From positions 7,153,501 through 7,217,500 of the forward strand of contig NZ_CP108393.1 of the NCBI RefSeq assembly GCF_035961655.1: a DNA stretch of 64,000 bases, read 5' to 3'. Below the pieces are notes generated by a model. It did not search any database, was not told where the DNA came from, and saw only the letters and a list, made by a program, of their open reading frames with translations. Shown here in pieces: positions 1 through 24,585 of the stretch; position 1 is the first letter of the stretch; every line of letters begins with the position of its first letter. Source of the DNA: Streptomyces sp. NBC_01317. Lineage in GTDB: Bacteria; Actinomycetota; Actinomycetes; Streptomycetales; Streptomycetaceae. The translations under genes were made by a program, and so were the position numbers.

Positions 1-2
1 CC

Positions 3-16205
<16,203 letters not shown>

Positions 16206-16231
16206 CAAGAACAGTCTGAGGAGAATCCGAC

Positions 16232-16435
16232 ATGAGCAGCAGCAACCCGTTCGAGAACCCCGAGGGCGTCTACTCGGTCCTGGTCAACGACGAGGGCCAG
16301 CACAGCCTGTGGCCGGACTTCGCGGAGATCCCGGCGGGCTGGACGAGGACCCACGGCCCGACGACCCGCGAGTCGTGCCTGACGTACATCGAAGAGAACT
16401 GGACGGACCTCCGCCCGAAGAGCCTGACCCTCTGA
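16232..16435 (+). CDS. MbtH-like protein
   Basis: This 67-residue protein is full length for the MbtH family. It begins [12 protein letters not shown] and contains the expected N-x-E-x-Q-x-S-L-W-P core ([10 protein letters not shown]), then IPAGW and a Trp near the C-terminus (ENWTDLRP). MbtH proteins bind adenylation domains of NRPSs and are needed for their solubility or activity. The gene starts 26 bp after the NRPS stop, with a clear GAGGAGA ribosome site, so it is almost certainly cotranscribed with and serves the synthetase. A strong hairpin follows immediately. Confidence 0.96.
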   Translation: MSSSNPFENPEGVYSVLVNDEGQHSLWPDFAEIPAGWTRTHGPTTRESCLTYIEENWTDLRPKSLTL

Positions 16436-16454
16436 CCGTCAGGTCTGTCCCTTG

Positions 16455-16480
16455 GTCGGGGCTCGAAGCGGAGCCCCGAC
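16455..16480 (+). terminator. Rho-independent-type hairpin after mbtH
   Basis: A perfect 10-bp stem (GTCGGGGCTC / GAGCCCCGAC) with a 6-nt loop sits 20 bp after the MbtH stop. It plausibly ends the NRPS operon; there is no strong U tract, as usual in Streptomyces. Confidence 0.75.
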
Positions 16481-16537
16481 CGCCTCTTTCTGGTCCGGCG
16501 ACCCCTATCAGCCCGTCCGGCGACTGAGGACCGGGGC

Positions 16538-16554
16538 CCGGGGCGGAGCCCCGG
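16538..16554 (-). terminator. Short GC hairpin after LLM oxidoreductase gene
   Basis: CCGGGGC-gga-GCCCCGG forms a 7-bp stem with a three-base loop, 21 bp downstream of the convergent LLM gene stop. It probably terminates that minus-strand gene. Confidence 0.5.
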
Positions 16555-16575
16555 CGTGAGCGCTCCGCGCCGACG

Positions 16576-17418
16576 TCACCGCAGGTGCTTGATGACCTCC
16601 GCGAACGCGGCCCGGTGCGGATCCAGCACACTGATGTAGCTGACGCCGTACTCCTCCCGGTACCGCCGCAGCCGATCCGCGATCTCACCCGCCGAACCGA
16701 TCAGCACACCGGGCAGCTGATTGAGCGCGGCATCGTCGAAACCACTGGCCTGCCGGATGATCGCGAGATCCAGCTGCTCGGCGCTCTCGCCCACCGCGGC
16801 GACGAACAGGTTCAGCTCGATCCGGTCGGCCCGCTCGCCGGCGGCTTCGCGCAGGACGCGGACGCGACGCGCGAACGCCTCCTCGGGGGGCACGCCCTCC
16901 GTCACCCCGGCCATGATGGAGAAGCTGAAGATATCCGCCTCCCGTGCGCCGAAACGCAGCATGCGATCGCCGGAGCCCGCCAGCATGATCGGCGGCACGG
17001 GCCGGTCCGCCTCCGCCGCCAGCAGCTCACGCGTCGCGGCCAGGGTGGCCGCCAGCTTCCCCAGACGTTCCCCTCCGGTACCGAAGGGCAGGCCGACGGC
17101 CTCGAACTCGTTCGGCATGTATCCCGCGCCGAGCCCCAGCTCCAGGCGGCCGTCGGTGAGGCGTTGTGTGTCGGCGACGTCCCGTGCCAGGTAGGCGGGA
17201 CTGGCGATGCCGGCGTTGAGCACGTACGTGCCCAGCCGCATGGTGGTCACGTCGGCGGCCGCCACCAGAGCCGGGAACGGCGACTGCATGCCCAGATGAT
17301 CAGGCATCTGGAGCACGTCGTACCCCAGGTCCTCCACCTCGCGCACACGATCACGCCAGGCGGAGCGGGAACCGACGTTGATCAGACTCACGCCGAAACG
17401 GAACGGGTGGTTACTCAT
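16576..17418 (-). CDS. F420-dependent LLM-class oxidoreductase
   Basis: A 280-residue luciferase-like monooxygenase-fold protein (LLM class, F420-type subgroup close to TIGR03621). It starts MSNHPFRFGVSL and carries typical LLM stretches: 'GYDVLQMPDHLG' near residue 30, 'TDGRLELGLGAGYMPNEF' near 95, and a C-terminal 'GVSYISV' strand. The ATG at 17418 is chosen because GAAGGG precedes it and family homology begins there; an in-frame upstream extension (to 17535) looks like untranslated sequence. Substrate cannot be deduced. It converges on the siderophore operon and need not belong to it. Confidence 0.85.
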   Translation of the reverse strand: MSNHPFRFGVSLINVGSRSAWRDRVREVEDLGYDVLQMPDHLGMQSPFPALVAAADVTTMRLGTYVLNAGIASPAYLARDVADTQRLTDGRLELGLGAGYMPNEFEAVGLPFGTGGERLGKLAATLAATRELLAAEADRPVPPIMLAGSGDRMLRFGAREADIFSFSIMAGVTEGVPPEEAFARRVRVLREAAGERADRIELNLFVAAVGESAEQLDLAIIRQASGFDDAALNQLPGVLIGSAGEIADRLRRYREEYGVSYISVLDPHRAAFAEVIKHLR

Positions 17419-17534
17419 GACAGCCCTTCGTGCTGGTCCAGCGGGTACGGATGGGGAAGCCGTCTGAGTGGTGGATGCACTCTTCGACCCGTATCTACCG
17501 GAATAACACACGAGCACGACATGCGAGAGGTTCA

Positions 17535-17561
17535 CCCCCGTCCGCCGGGGCGGAGCGGGGG
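17535..17561 (-). terminator. Bulged GC hairpin downstream of 17592 gene
   Basis: CCCCCGTCCGCC pairs with GGCGGAgCGGGGG (one bulged G) across a two-base loop, 31 bp after the stop of the minus-strand exported-protein gene. Confidence 0.5.
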
Positions 17562-17591
17562 GCCTACAGAGTGGGACCTACGTGGGCCGGT

Positions 17592-18479
17592 TCAGCGCGT
17601 ACCGGGACGACGGCGCCGGAGGAACACGGCGGCGCCGCCCGCGAGGGCGAGTGCCGTGCCGGACCCGCCGGCGAGGAGCAGGGTGGAGGGCGAGGAGGGC
17701 GAGGAGCCGGTCTCCGCGCGCTGGAGTTCGTAGCCGCTGGAGAAGCCCTTGGAGTCGTACTCCGAGCCGGGCAGCTTGTCGGCGTAGCGGGCCTTGACCA
17801 GTTTCTGGTAGTCGCGGAGCGACACCGACGCCTTGCCGCCCAGTCCTTCCCGGGCCTGGTCGTTGAGCGGTTCGACGGTGGTGAGCCTGAGCCGGTACCA
17901 GCCACGGATCTGCGGCTCGGTGAAGACCAGCGTGCCCACGCCGGCCCGGCCGGCGTATCCGGCCTCGCTGTTGCCGTCGCGCACGGCCGCCAGGTGCCAG
18001 CCGCCGCCCTGGGTGGGGGCGAGCAGGACGGTGGCGTCGCGGCCGTTGACGCTGGTGCTCAGCGAGGAGACCAGCCCCGTCAGGCTGATCGCCTCGGTGG
18101 CCAGCGGCTGGGCGGTTCCCGCCGCGAAACCGGGGGTGATCTCGTTCCGCGCGACCGGGTCCTTGATCGTGAAGGCGGGGAGGCCCTGGCAGGGCTCGGC
18201 CGTGTCGGGGATCGTCTGCACCCGGGTGCTCGCCTCGCCCGTGGGCACCGGAGTGCGCAGGAACCGGCAGACGGTGTTGAGGACGTCGGTGGATTTCACC
18301 GCGTCGAGGGCGGCCCGGTAGTCGGGGATGTCGGCCGGGAGCGGGTCCTTGGCCGGGGCCGCGTACGCCGGACCGACGACGGACAGCAGCGCGGACGCGC
18401 CGACCGCGAGGAGGACGGAGAGACGGGAGGAGCGGGCCGCCCGCCCGCCGGACATTCTGGTGCCGCTGGTGCCACGCAT
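17592..18479 (-). CDS. Exported, C-terminally membrane-anchored protein of unknown function
   Basis: 295 residues. The N-terminus has a basic region followed by a hydrophobic signal sequence ending near PAYAAPA (about residue 40). The C-terminus has a Ser-rich linker, a hydrophobic helix (about residues 265-285: TLLLAGGSGTALALAGGAAV) and a stop-transfer RRRR tail, so the body should face outside the membrane. I do not recognise the extracellular domain. It starts 10 bp after the stop of the upstream secreted papain-like protease gene, on the same strand, so the two probably form one operon. A role as membrane partner, substrate or inhibitor of that protease is inference only. Confidence 0.8.
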   Translation of the reverse strand: MRGTSGTRMSGGRAARSSRLSVLLAVGASALLSVVGPAYAAPAKDPLPADIPDYRAALDAVKSTDVLNTVCRFLRTPVPTGEASTRVQTIPDTAEPCQGLPAFTIKDPVARNEITPGFAAGTAQPLATEAISLTGLVSSLSTSVNGRDATVLLAPTQGGGWHLAAVRDGNSEAGYAGRAGVGTLVFTEPQIRGWYRLRLTTVEPLNDQAREGLGGKASVSLRDYQKLVKARYADKLPGSEYDSKGFSSGYELQRAETGSSPSSPSTLLLAGGSGTALALAGGAAVFLRRRRPGTR

Positions 18480-18489
18480 GTTGCCTGCC

Positions 18490-19053
18490 TTAGCGGGAGA
18501 TACCGATGCGGGAATGGGTCCACTTGGACGAGCTGTTGCTCACGTAGTCGCTGTACTTCCACCACGTGTACGTGGTGGTGTCCGGCCACGGGTCGGCCAC
18601 CGCGATCGTCGTGTTCGCCGTGTCGAAGCCGTAGACCACGTTCATGTGGCCCCCGCCGGACGTCCACCCGATGCGGGCACCGACCGGCCGGGCCGCCTTG
18701 ACGTCCGTGTAGACCTGGTCGAACGTGGCCGCGCTGTTCAGGCCCGACCCGGTGTGGGTCATGCCGAGGCTGCTCCATCCCTTGGCCATGTCGCCGAGCG
18801 TGGCGGGCTGGTTGTTGCAGCCGTAGGAGGGCTGAGCGCGGTCGCAGAAGTCCGTCTGCGTGGAGCCGAAGCCCTGGAACTTGGCGATGGTCAGCCCGGA
18901 GGCCACCCAGCACCACTGGTTCTTCTCCTGCTTCAGCATGGTGATGCTGTCCTGGCCCGCTTCCGCGTGAGCCGTGCCTCCCGTGGTGACGAGCGCTCCC
19001 AAGGCGGCCAGCGCGATGACCGGCGCCGTGGTTCCGTACCTGAATCTGCTCAT
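18490..19053 (-). CDS. Secreted papain-like cysteine protease (C70/C39-like)
   Basis: 187 residues from the ATG at 19053, preceded by AAGGCAGGGAC; a longer in-frame reading to 19116 lacks such a site. A signal peptide ends near AHAEAG. The mature part has the papain-like triad order: Cys in 'QEKNQWCWVASG' (about residue 48), His in 'GGGHMNVVYGF' (about 136) and Asp in 'VADPWP' (about 152). This matches the AvrRpt2-like C70/C39-like fold, in which the His motif reads GHxxVVxG. Extra cysteines (FCDRA, YGCNN) could form a disulfide after export. It is the first gene of a likely two-gene operon with the membrane-anchored protein at 17592. Target unknown. Confidence 0.85.
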   Translation of the reverse strand: MSRFRYGTTAPVIALAALGALVTTGGTAHAEAGQDSITMLKQEKNQWCWVASGLTIAKFQGFGSTQTDFCDRAQPSYGCNNQPATLGDMAKGWSSLGMTHTGSGLNSAATFDQVYTDVKAARPVGARIGWTSGGGHMNVVYGFDTANTTIAVADPWPDTTTYTWWKYSDYVSNSSSKWTHSRIGISR

Positions 19054-19192
19054 GTCCCTGCCTTCCCCTGATCGGTTCAACGAGATGAACGGGGTGATCT
19101 GGCAGGAATATGACACCGCATTATGTTTGCGGTATATAGGCGGCTTGCGAGAAATGAACCCTTACTGATTATTCGTTAGGTAATCAGGCAAA

Positions 19193-19235
19193 TGACCGCA
19201 CCCCGGCCAGGACCCGCCCGGCCGGGGTGCGGTCA
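19193..19235 (-). terminator. Perfect 16-bp hairpin after siderophore-binding protein gene
   Basis: A perfect 16-bp inverted repeat (arms 19193-19208 and 19220-19235, 11-nt loop) begins 15 bp after the stop of the FecB-like gene. It should end the iron-regulated ABC operon. Confidence 0.8.
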
Positions 19236-19249
19236 CCGCACGTGTCACA

Positions 19250-20329
19250 TCACGACGCGGGCTGCGCCACCACCGTCGCCGGGTCCCCGTCCACCGCCGC
19301 CGCCAGCTGCGGCGCCAGCCGGTCGAGCGCGTACGGCAGGCTCAGCACCGTCCCCATCGACAGCGCGTTCCCGTAGTCGCTGGTCTCCTTGATGAAGACC
19401 TCACGCCCCTGCTTCACCACCGGCAGATCCCCGTACGTCGGGTCCTTGTGCAGCTTCTCCGCGTCCTTGACCGGGTCGCCGACGAACCACACCGCCACCT
19501 TCTGGTTCAGCAGATCCGTCCGCTCCTTGCTGATGTTCGCGCCGAACTGGTCACCGATCGCCTTGTCGAGCCCCGTCGGCAGCTTGAAGCCGTACGACGT
19601 CAGCAGCCGCGAGCGCGGGTCCTGGCTGCCGAAGACGAACATGCCCTCGTACGGGGTCGCCATCACGCCCGTCGCCCCGGTGAACGCCGGATTCGCCTCG
19701 CGCGCGGCGGCGAACTTCGCCTCCACCCCGGCGACGAGCTTCTTCGCCTCCGCCTCCTTGCCGAGCGCCTTGCCTATCGTCTCGGTCTGGAGCTCCCACG
19801 GGATGCCGTAGTCGTTGTACTGCTTCGGCTGCGCCAGCACGGGCGCGAACTTCGAGAGCGTCTCGTACTGCTCCTTGGTGAGCCCCGAGTACAGCGCGAC
19901 GATCAGATCGGGCTTCAGCGCCGCGATCCGCTCGGTCTGCGGCCCGGTGCCGGGGTCCTTGAGGAGCGTCGGTACGGCCCCGCCGCCCAGCTTCGCCGTC
20001 GCCCAGGGGCCGAGCGCGCCCTTGTACGCGCCCAGCCACTCCGTCGTGCCGACCGGGACCTCGCCCAGCGCGAGCACGGCGTCCTGATCGGTCAGGCCGA
20101 CCGTGACGATCCGCTGTGGCGCCGACTTCACGACCGTACTGCCGAACTTGTGGGCGATCGTGACGGGGTACGACCCGGGCGCCGCCGAGTCCTTGTCCTC
20201 GGCCGCCGCGCCCGGCTTCGAGCCGGAGCCCGATTCCGGGTCCGAGCCGCAGGCGGCGACGGTGGCGAAGAGCAGCAGGACGGAGGCGAACGCGGCGGCG
20301 AGCCGGTCGGCACGGAGTGTGCGGGCCAT
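19250..20329 (-). CDS. FecB-like iron-siderophore ABC transporter substrate-binding lipoprotein
   Basis: 359 residues from the ATG at 20329; a TTG one codon earlier is also in frame. A lipobox (VAAC, Cys about 27) follows a hydrophobic signal, so the mature protein should be lipid-anchored outside the membrane. The body is a class III periplasmic-binding fold: 'SAPQRIVTVGLTDQDAVLALGEVPVGTTEW' near residue 70, 'IAALKPDLIVAL' near 140, and C-terminal 'LPYALDRL'. These proteins capture ferric siderophores, haem or cobalamin. It is the third gene of a minus-strand operon behind two exporter-fold ABC genes and an iron box, next to a hydroxamate synthetase, so ferric-siderophore binding is the natural reading. 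Confidence 0.93.
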   Translation of the reverse strand: MARTLRADRLAAAFASVLLLFATVAACGSDPESGSGSKPGAAAEDKDSAAPGSYPVTIAHKFGSTVVKSAPQRIVTVGLTDQDAVLALGEVPVGTTEWLGAYKGALGPWATAKLGGGAVPTLLKDPGTGPQTERIAALKPDLIVALYSGLTKEQYETLSKFAPVLAQPKQYNDYGIPWELQTETIGKALGKEAEAKKLVAGVEAKFAAAREANPAFTGATGVMATPYEGMFVFGSQDPRSRLLTSYGFKLPTGLDKAIGDQFGANISKERTDLLNQKVAVWFVGDPVKDAEKLHKDPTYGDLPVVKQGREVFIKETSDYGNALSMGTVLSLPYALDRLAPQLAAAVDGDPATVVAQPAS

Positions 20330-20434
20330 CAAAGAGGTCCTTCGTGATCGGTGGTGCTTCTCTGGTGGGTGGATGCGGGGGGTTGAGTGGTGCGTTCGGG
20401 AAGTACGGTCACGGCCCGCTTCGGGAAAGCCCGG

Positions 20435-22267
20435 TCACGGGCCCGCCGCCTCGCGGCTGTCCGACCACGCCTCCCACAGCGCGGCGTAGCGCCCGCCCGC
20501 CGCGCGCAGGGTGTCGTGCGTCCCCGACTCGACGATCCGGCCGGCGTCCATCACGACCACCCGGTCCGCGGTCGCGGCCTGCGTCAGCCGGTGCGCCACG
20601 ATCAGTGCCGTACGGCCGTCCACGGCCCGCGCGGCGGCCTTCTCCAGGGCACGCGCCCCGGCACTGCCCGCCTCCGCCGTGGCCTCGTCGAGGACCGCGA
20701 CCGGCGGGTCGGCCAGCACCAGCCGGGCGAGGGCGAGCTGTTGGGCCTGGGCGCTGGTGAGCCGGTGGCCCCCCTCGCCGACGACCGTGGTGAGGCCGTC
20801 CGGAAGCAGGTCGGCCCAGGTGAGCGCGTCGACCCGGTCCAGCGCCTCGCGCAGTTCCGCGTCCGTCGCGCCGGGGCGCGCCAGCCGCAGGTCGTCCGCG
20901 AGGGGTCCGGCGAAGACGTGGACCTCCTGGGTGATCAGCGCGACGGCCCGGCGGACCGCCGCAGGGCCGAGCGCGTCGAGGTCCGCGCCGCCGATCAGGA
21001 CCGTGCCCTCCCGCGGCCGGTGGATGCCCGCGACGATCTTGGCCAGGGTGGTCTTGCCCGCGCCGCTCGCCCCGACCAGCGCGACCCGCTCCCCGGGGGC
21101 CAGCGTCAGGTCCACCCCGTGCAGGACGGGATGGCCGGTGCGGTACGCGTGCGTGAGGCCCCGGACGGTGACGGACGCGTCCTGCGGCACGGCCGGCCGC
21201 TCCGGCTGTACGGGCGGTGCCAGATCGGCCACCCCGACGAGCCGGGCCAGCCCCGCCGTCGCCGACTGGGCGTCGTCGATCAGGATCAGCGCCGAATTGA
21301 CCGGCGTGAAGAGGCTGTGGAAGTAGAGGGCCGCGGCGGTCGCCGTACCGATCGACACGGCGTCGGCCCGCACCAGCAGGAAGCCGGCCACCAGGACGGC
21401 GGCCAGACCGGTGAACTCCGCGAGGTGCAGGCGGCTGTAGAAGCGCAGGATCAGCCGCACCCCGCGCATCGTCAGCCCGACCACCGACCACGACCGGGCG
21501 GTGACCTGCCCGGTGTGCTCCTTCTCCAGCCGGAAGGCGCGCACGGTCGGCCCGCCCCCGATGGTGTCGAGCAACTGCTGCTGCTGGGCCCCGTTGGCGA
21601 CGCGCTGCTCGGCGTAGAGCGGTGCCGCGTTGCGCAGGTACCAGCGCGCGGTGTGCGCCTGTACGGGAAAGGCGAGCAGCGCGGCCAGGAAGAACCGCCA
21701 GTCGAGCAGGGCCAGCGCACCGAGCGTGAGGACGATCGCCAGGACCGAACGGGCCAGCTCGGGAAGGGCGTTGCGCACCGCGTCGGCGATCAGAGACACG
21801 TCTCCGGTGACCCGCGCCGTCAGGTCGCCCGAGCCCGCGCCCTCCACCCGCTCCAGGGGCAGGTGCAGCGCGCGGTCCACGAACCGCTCGCGCAGCAGGG
21901 CGAGTACGGTCTCGCCGAGCCGGGAGACGAGGGAGAGCCCGAGCCCGGTCGCCGCGCCCTGGACGAGGGCGACCACGACCAACAGGACCACCGGGGCGGT
22001 CAGCGCACCGGCCGGCCGGCCCTCGGTGACCGCGTCGACGATATGGCCCAGCGTCGGCTGGATCAGCAGCCCGACGGCGGTGGCGGCGACCATGGTGACC
22101 AGTCCGGCCAGGGCCAACCCCCGGTGGGGGCGCACCAGTTCCCGTACGGCCGCACGGGTGCGCCGGACCGAGGCGGTGGGCAGCAGGGTCCGGCCGTCCG
22201 CCCCGGCGGGCGCCCCGGCCGAGGGGGTGGCCGAGTCGCCCGGTGTCATACCGAAGTTGTCCGTCAC
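20435..22267 (-). CDS. ABC transporter permease/ATPase, heterodimer subunit with intact Walker motifs
   Basis: 610 residues: a type IV exporter-fold membrane domain (about 40-330) fused to an ATPase domain (about 360-600). It has Walker A GASGAGKTT, Walker B VAVLDEAT with the catalytic Glu, and switch His (IVAHRL). The signature motif is degenerate, LTSAQ instead of LSGGQ. The GTG start at 22267 overlaps the upstream partner's TGA (GTGA), implying translational coupling. Its motif losses are the mirror image of the partner's, so one functional ATP site should form from this Walker A/B and the partner LSGGQ. It could export the siderophore or, like mycobacterial IrtAB, import the ferric form; the FecB-like gene downstream favours uptake but does not prove it. 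Confidence 0.92.
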   Translation of the reverse strand: MTDNFGMTPGDSATPSAGAPAGADGRTLLPTASVRRTRAAVRELVRPHRGLALAGLVTMVAATAVGLLIQPTLGHIVDAVTEGRPAGALTAPVVLLVVVALVQGAATGLGLSLVSRLGETVLALLRERFVDRALHLPLERVEGAGSGDLTARVTGDVSLIADAVRNALPELARSVLAIVLTLGALALLDWRFFLAALLAFPVQAHTARWYLRNAAPLYAEQRVANGAQQQQLLDTIGGGPTVRAFRLEKEHTGQVTARSWSVVGLTMRGVRLILRFYSRLHLAEFTGLAAVLVAGFLLVRADAVSIGTATAAALYFHSLFTPVNSALILIDDAQSATAGLARLVGVADLAPPVQPERPAVPQDASVTVRGLTHAYRTGHPVLHGVDLTLAPGERVALVGASGAGKTTLAKIVAGIHRPREGTVLIGGADLDALGPAAVRRAVALITQEVHVFAGPLADDLRLARPGATDAELREALDRVDALTWADLLPDGLTTVVGEGGHRLTSAQAQQLALARLVLADPPVAVLDEATAEAGSAGARALEKAAARAVDGRTALIVAHRLTQAATADRVVVMDAGRIVESGTHDTLRAAGGRYAALWEAWSDSREAAGP

Positions 22268-23967
22268 GCGAAGACCGCCGTCCGGTAGGACTCGTGCCGC
22301 TGTACCAGGTCGGCGTGCGCGGCCGTGTCCGTCACGCGCCCCCGGTCCACCAGCACCACCCGGTCGGTGACGGCCAGCAGCGCGGGGCTCGCGGTGACCA
22401 GGATCGTCGTACGGCCGCGCCGGAACTCCCGTACCGCACCCGCCACCCGGGCCTCCGTGACCGCGTCGACCGCCGTCGTCGGATCGTGCAGGACCAGCAC
22501 CGGCGCCTCGGCGGCCAGCGCCCGGGCCAGTGCCACGCGCTGGCGCTGCCCGCCGGACAGGGAGCGTCCGCGCTCGGTGACCGTCGTCTCCGCGCCGTAC
22601 GGCAGGGTGTCGGCGACCTCGTCCGCGCCCGCCGCCGCCATCGCCCGCCGGAGATGTCCGGTGTCGGCGGGGTCCGGGGCGGCGGCCGACACGTTGCTCA
22701 GGAGGGTCCCTTCGAACAGATCGGCGTCGTGGCCCGCCACCAGCAACACGTCACGGACCAGCGCCGGATCGAGCGTGGCGAGGGCCGTACCGTCCAGTTC
22801 CACGGACCCCGAGTCCGGGTCGGCCACCCGTCCCAGGCAGTGCAGCAGCGCCAGGGCGTCGGCCGGGTCCGTCGTGACGACTCCGAGCAACTCACCCGGC
22901 GCGGCGGCCAGTTCGAAGCCGCGCAGCCCGCCGTACGACACCTCACGCAGCCTGACCTCTCCCCGTACAGGCAGAGCCGGCGCGCCCGGCCCCGGCACCA
23001 CGGCCGGGGGAGCGGACAGCACCTCCGCGATCCGCGCGGCGGACGCGCGGCCCTGGGCCAGCTCCGCGTTCACCCAGCCGGCCACTTGCAGCGGCCCGAG
23101 CAGGAACAGCGCGAGACCCACCGCCGAGACCAGCCCGCCGAGGCTGATGTCCCCCCGCGCGGCCAGCCGGCCGCCGACCAGGGCGACCAGGCCGAGGAAC
23201 ACCCCGGTCAGGGCGAGCGTCATGCCGTTCTGCCACGCCTGGGCCCGGGTGGCCCGCAGTGTGGCGCCCAGCGAGGCGCGGCTCGTGGACCGGTAGCGGG
23301 CGAGGGCGGCGGACTCGGCGCCGATGCCCTTGAGTACCCGCAGCCCGGCCACCAGATCGGCGGCGACGCCCGACGCGTGCGCGGCGCGTTCCTGCTCGGC
23401 CTCGCTGCGCCGCTCCAGCGGCTTGCTCAGCAGGTGGCCCAGCCAGAGCAGCAGCGGGGTGCCCAGCAGGACGACCAGTCCCAGGGGGACGGAGATCCAG
23501 AGCAGGGCCACGGCGCTCACGGTGAGCGCGGTGAGCGCGGCGGCGGCCTCCATCACGGCGACGGTGACGGCGCCGACCCGTTTGGCGTCCTCGGTGGCGA
23601 GGTTCGTGAGCGCGCCGGGCAGCCGTCCGGCCTCCGCCCCGCCCCCCGGCTCCAGCACGCGCGCCACCAGGGCGGTCCGCAGCTCGTGCGCGGCGACCAC
23701 GGCGGCCCGCTCGGAGAGGCGGGCGCCGTGCCGGAAGCTGAACGAGAGTCCGACATAGACGACGGCGAGCACACCGATCCACAGACCCAGTGCCCCTCCG
23801 TCGTCCTCGGCGACGGCCCGGTCGATCACCACGCCGACCAGGACGGGGACGAGGGCCTCGCCGCCCTGGTGCCCGGCCGCGAGCAGCGAGGCGAGGAGCA
23901 CATCGCGCCGCTGTCCGGTGACCACTCGCCTCAGGACGACCCGTCCTGCTGGGACTTCAGCCCCCAC
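22264..23967 (-). CDS. ABC transporter permease/ATPase, heterodimer subunit with degenerate ATP site
   Basis: 567 residues from a GTG at 23967. This start is preferred because the iron box at 24026-24044 lies inside the longer open frame (to 24243). The exporter-fold membrane domain occupies about 15-300 and the nucleotide-binding domain about 320-560. The signature LSGGQRQR is intact, but the P-loop is unrecognisable (LLGVVTTDPADAL, no Gly-Lys-Thr/Ser), Walker B ends HDP instead of DE, and the switch His is missing (VTASP). This is a non-hydrolysing half that contributes LSGGQ to its partner encoded at 20435. It is the first gene of the iron-regulated operon. Confidence 0.9.
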   Translation of the reverse strand: MGAEVPAGRVVLRRVVTGQRRDVLLASLLAAGHQGGEALVPVLVGVVIDRAVAEDDGGALGLWIGVLAVVYVGLSFSFRHGARLSERAAVVAAHELRTALVARVLEPGGGAEAGRLPGALTNLATEDAKRVGAVTVAVMEAAAALTALTVSAVALLWISVPLGLVVLLGTPLLLWLGHLLSKPLERRSEAEQERAAHASGVAADLVAGLRVLKGIGAESAALARYRSTSRASLGATLRATRAQAWQNGMTLALTGVFLGLVALVGGRLAARGDISLGGLVSAVGLALFLLGPLQVAGWVNAELAQGRASAARIAEVLSAPPAVVPGPGAPALPVRGEVRLREVSYGGLRGFELAAAPGELLGVVTTDPADALALLHCLGRVADPDSGSVELDGTALATLDPALVRDVLLVAGHDADLFEGTLLSNVSAAAPDPADTGHLRRAMAAAGADEVADTLPYGAETTVTERGRSLSGGQRQRVALARALAAEAPVLVLHDPTTAVDAVTEARVAGAVREFRRGRTTILVTASPALLAVTDRVVLVDRGRVTDTAAHADLVQRHESYRTAVFA

Positions 23968-24025
23968 CGCACTCCACCGCGCCCCTCCGGAATCCCTGCC
24001 CGCGCCCACGGACCGGGCGCAAAAC

Positions 24026-24044
24026 TTAGGTAAGGCTAGACTAA
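24026..24044 (-). promoter_or_regulatory. Iron box (DmdR1/IdeR-type operator)
   Basis: TTAGGTAAGGCTAGACTAA closely matches the actinobacterial iron-box consensus TTAGGTTAGGCTCACCTAA, including both TTAG and CTAA edges. It lies 59 bp upstream of the chosen GTG of the ABC operon. In Streptomyces such boxes bind DmdR1 with Fe2+ and silence siderophore genes in iron-replete cells. The remaining 23968-24320 interval holds this operator and the divergent leader of the 24321 gene; no other gene was seen. Confidence 0.88.
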
Positions 24045-24320
24045 GTTCCTTTCCGGGGGTACCCCGGGGTGGGGCCCGGGAACATCGCCGACAGTAAGCC
24101 TTTCCTGACCCTTCGCGGAGTACTGTGAAAGGTATCGAGGACCCGTCGTCATCGGCCGTTCTGCCGGTGGCGTCCTCGACGAGGAACGACGTCGGAGGCA
24201 CGGTCCTCCGGAAGGCGTGGTCGCTCATGATCGCGGCTGACACACCGGCTGTGCATAAGCGCGGAGCGGCGCCCGGCGCCGGGGAGCCCCGCGCCAGGGA
24301 AACGGGTGGGGCGACGACGT

Positions 24321-24542
24321 ATGTCCGTTGCAGATGACTCCGCGCAGAGCCCGGTCGGCGCGATCGGGCGGGTCACCGTTCCGATCCCCGCCGAGGGTCC
24401 GGGCGAAGTACTGGTCGCCGTACGGGGCGGATCCGAGGCCTACGCGGCCTGGTCGGACCGGCCGATCGGCAGGAACCTCCGCGTGATCGTCGTCGAGTCG
24501 ATCTCGGCCCGCTCGGTGATCGTGGAGCCCTTTCCCTCCTGA
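24321..24542 (+). CDS. Small NfeD-like/OB-fold protein
   Basis: 73 residues from the ATG at 24321; a GTG at 24306 is also possible. The sequence is beta-rich with 'GAIGRVTVPIPAEGPGEVLVAVRGG' and 'RVIVVESISARSVIVEPFP', a pattern like the soluble OB domain of NfeD-type proteins. It lies 43 bp upstream of the SPFH gene. NfeD and SPFH/flotillin proteins are commonly encoded together and act on membrane organisation. No membrane segment is present here, so it would be a short cytosolic version. Confidence 0.7.
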   Translation: MSVADDSAQSPVGAIGRVTVPIPAEGPGEVLVAVRGGSEAYAAWSDRPIGRNLRVIVVESISARSVIVEPFPS

Positions 24543-24585
24543 GCAACCCCACACACGCACCACGCGGTACGACAGGAGTCCCACC

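Noticed and set aside
19171..19192. TTAGGTAATCAGG considered as a second iron box
   Set aside because: Only the left half resembles the consensus; the right half lacks CCTAA, and it lies downstream of the ABC operon.
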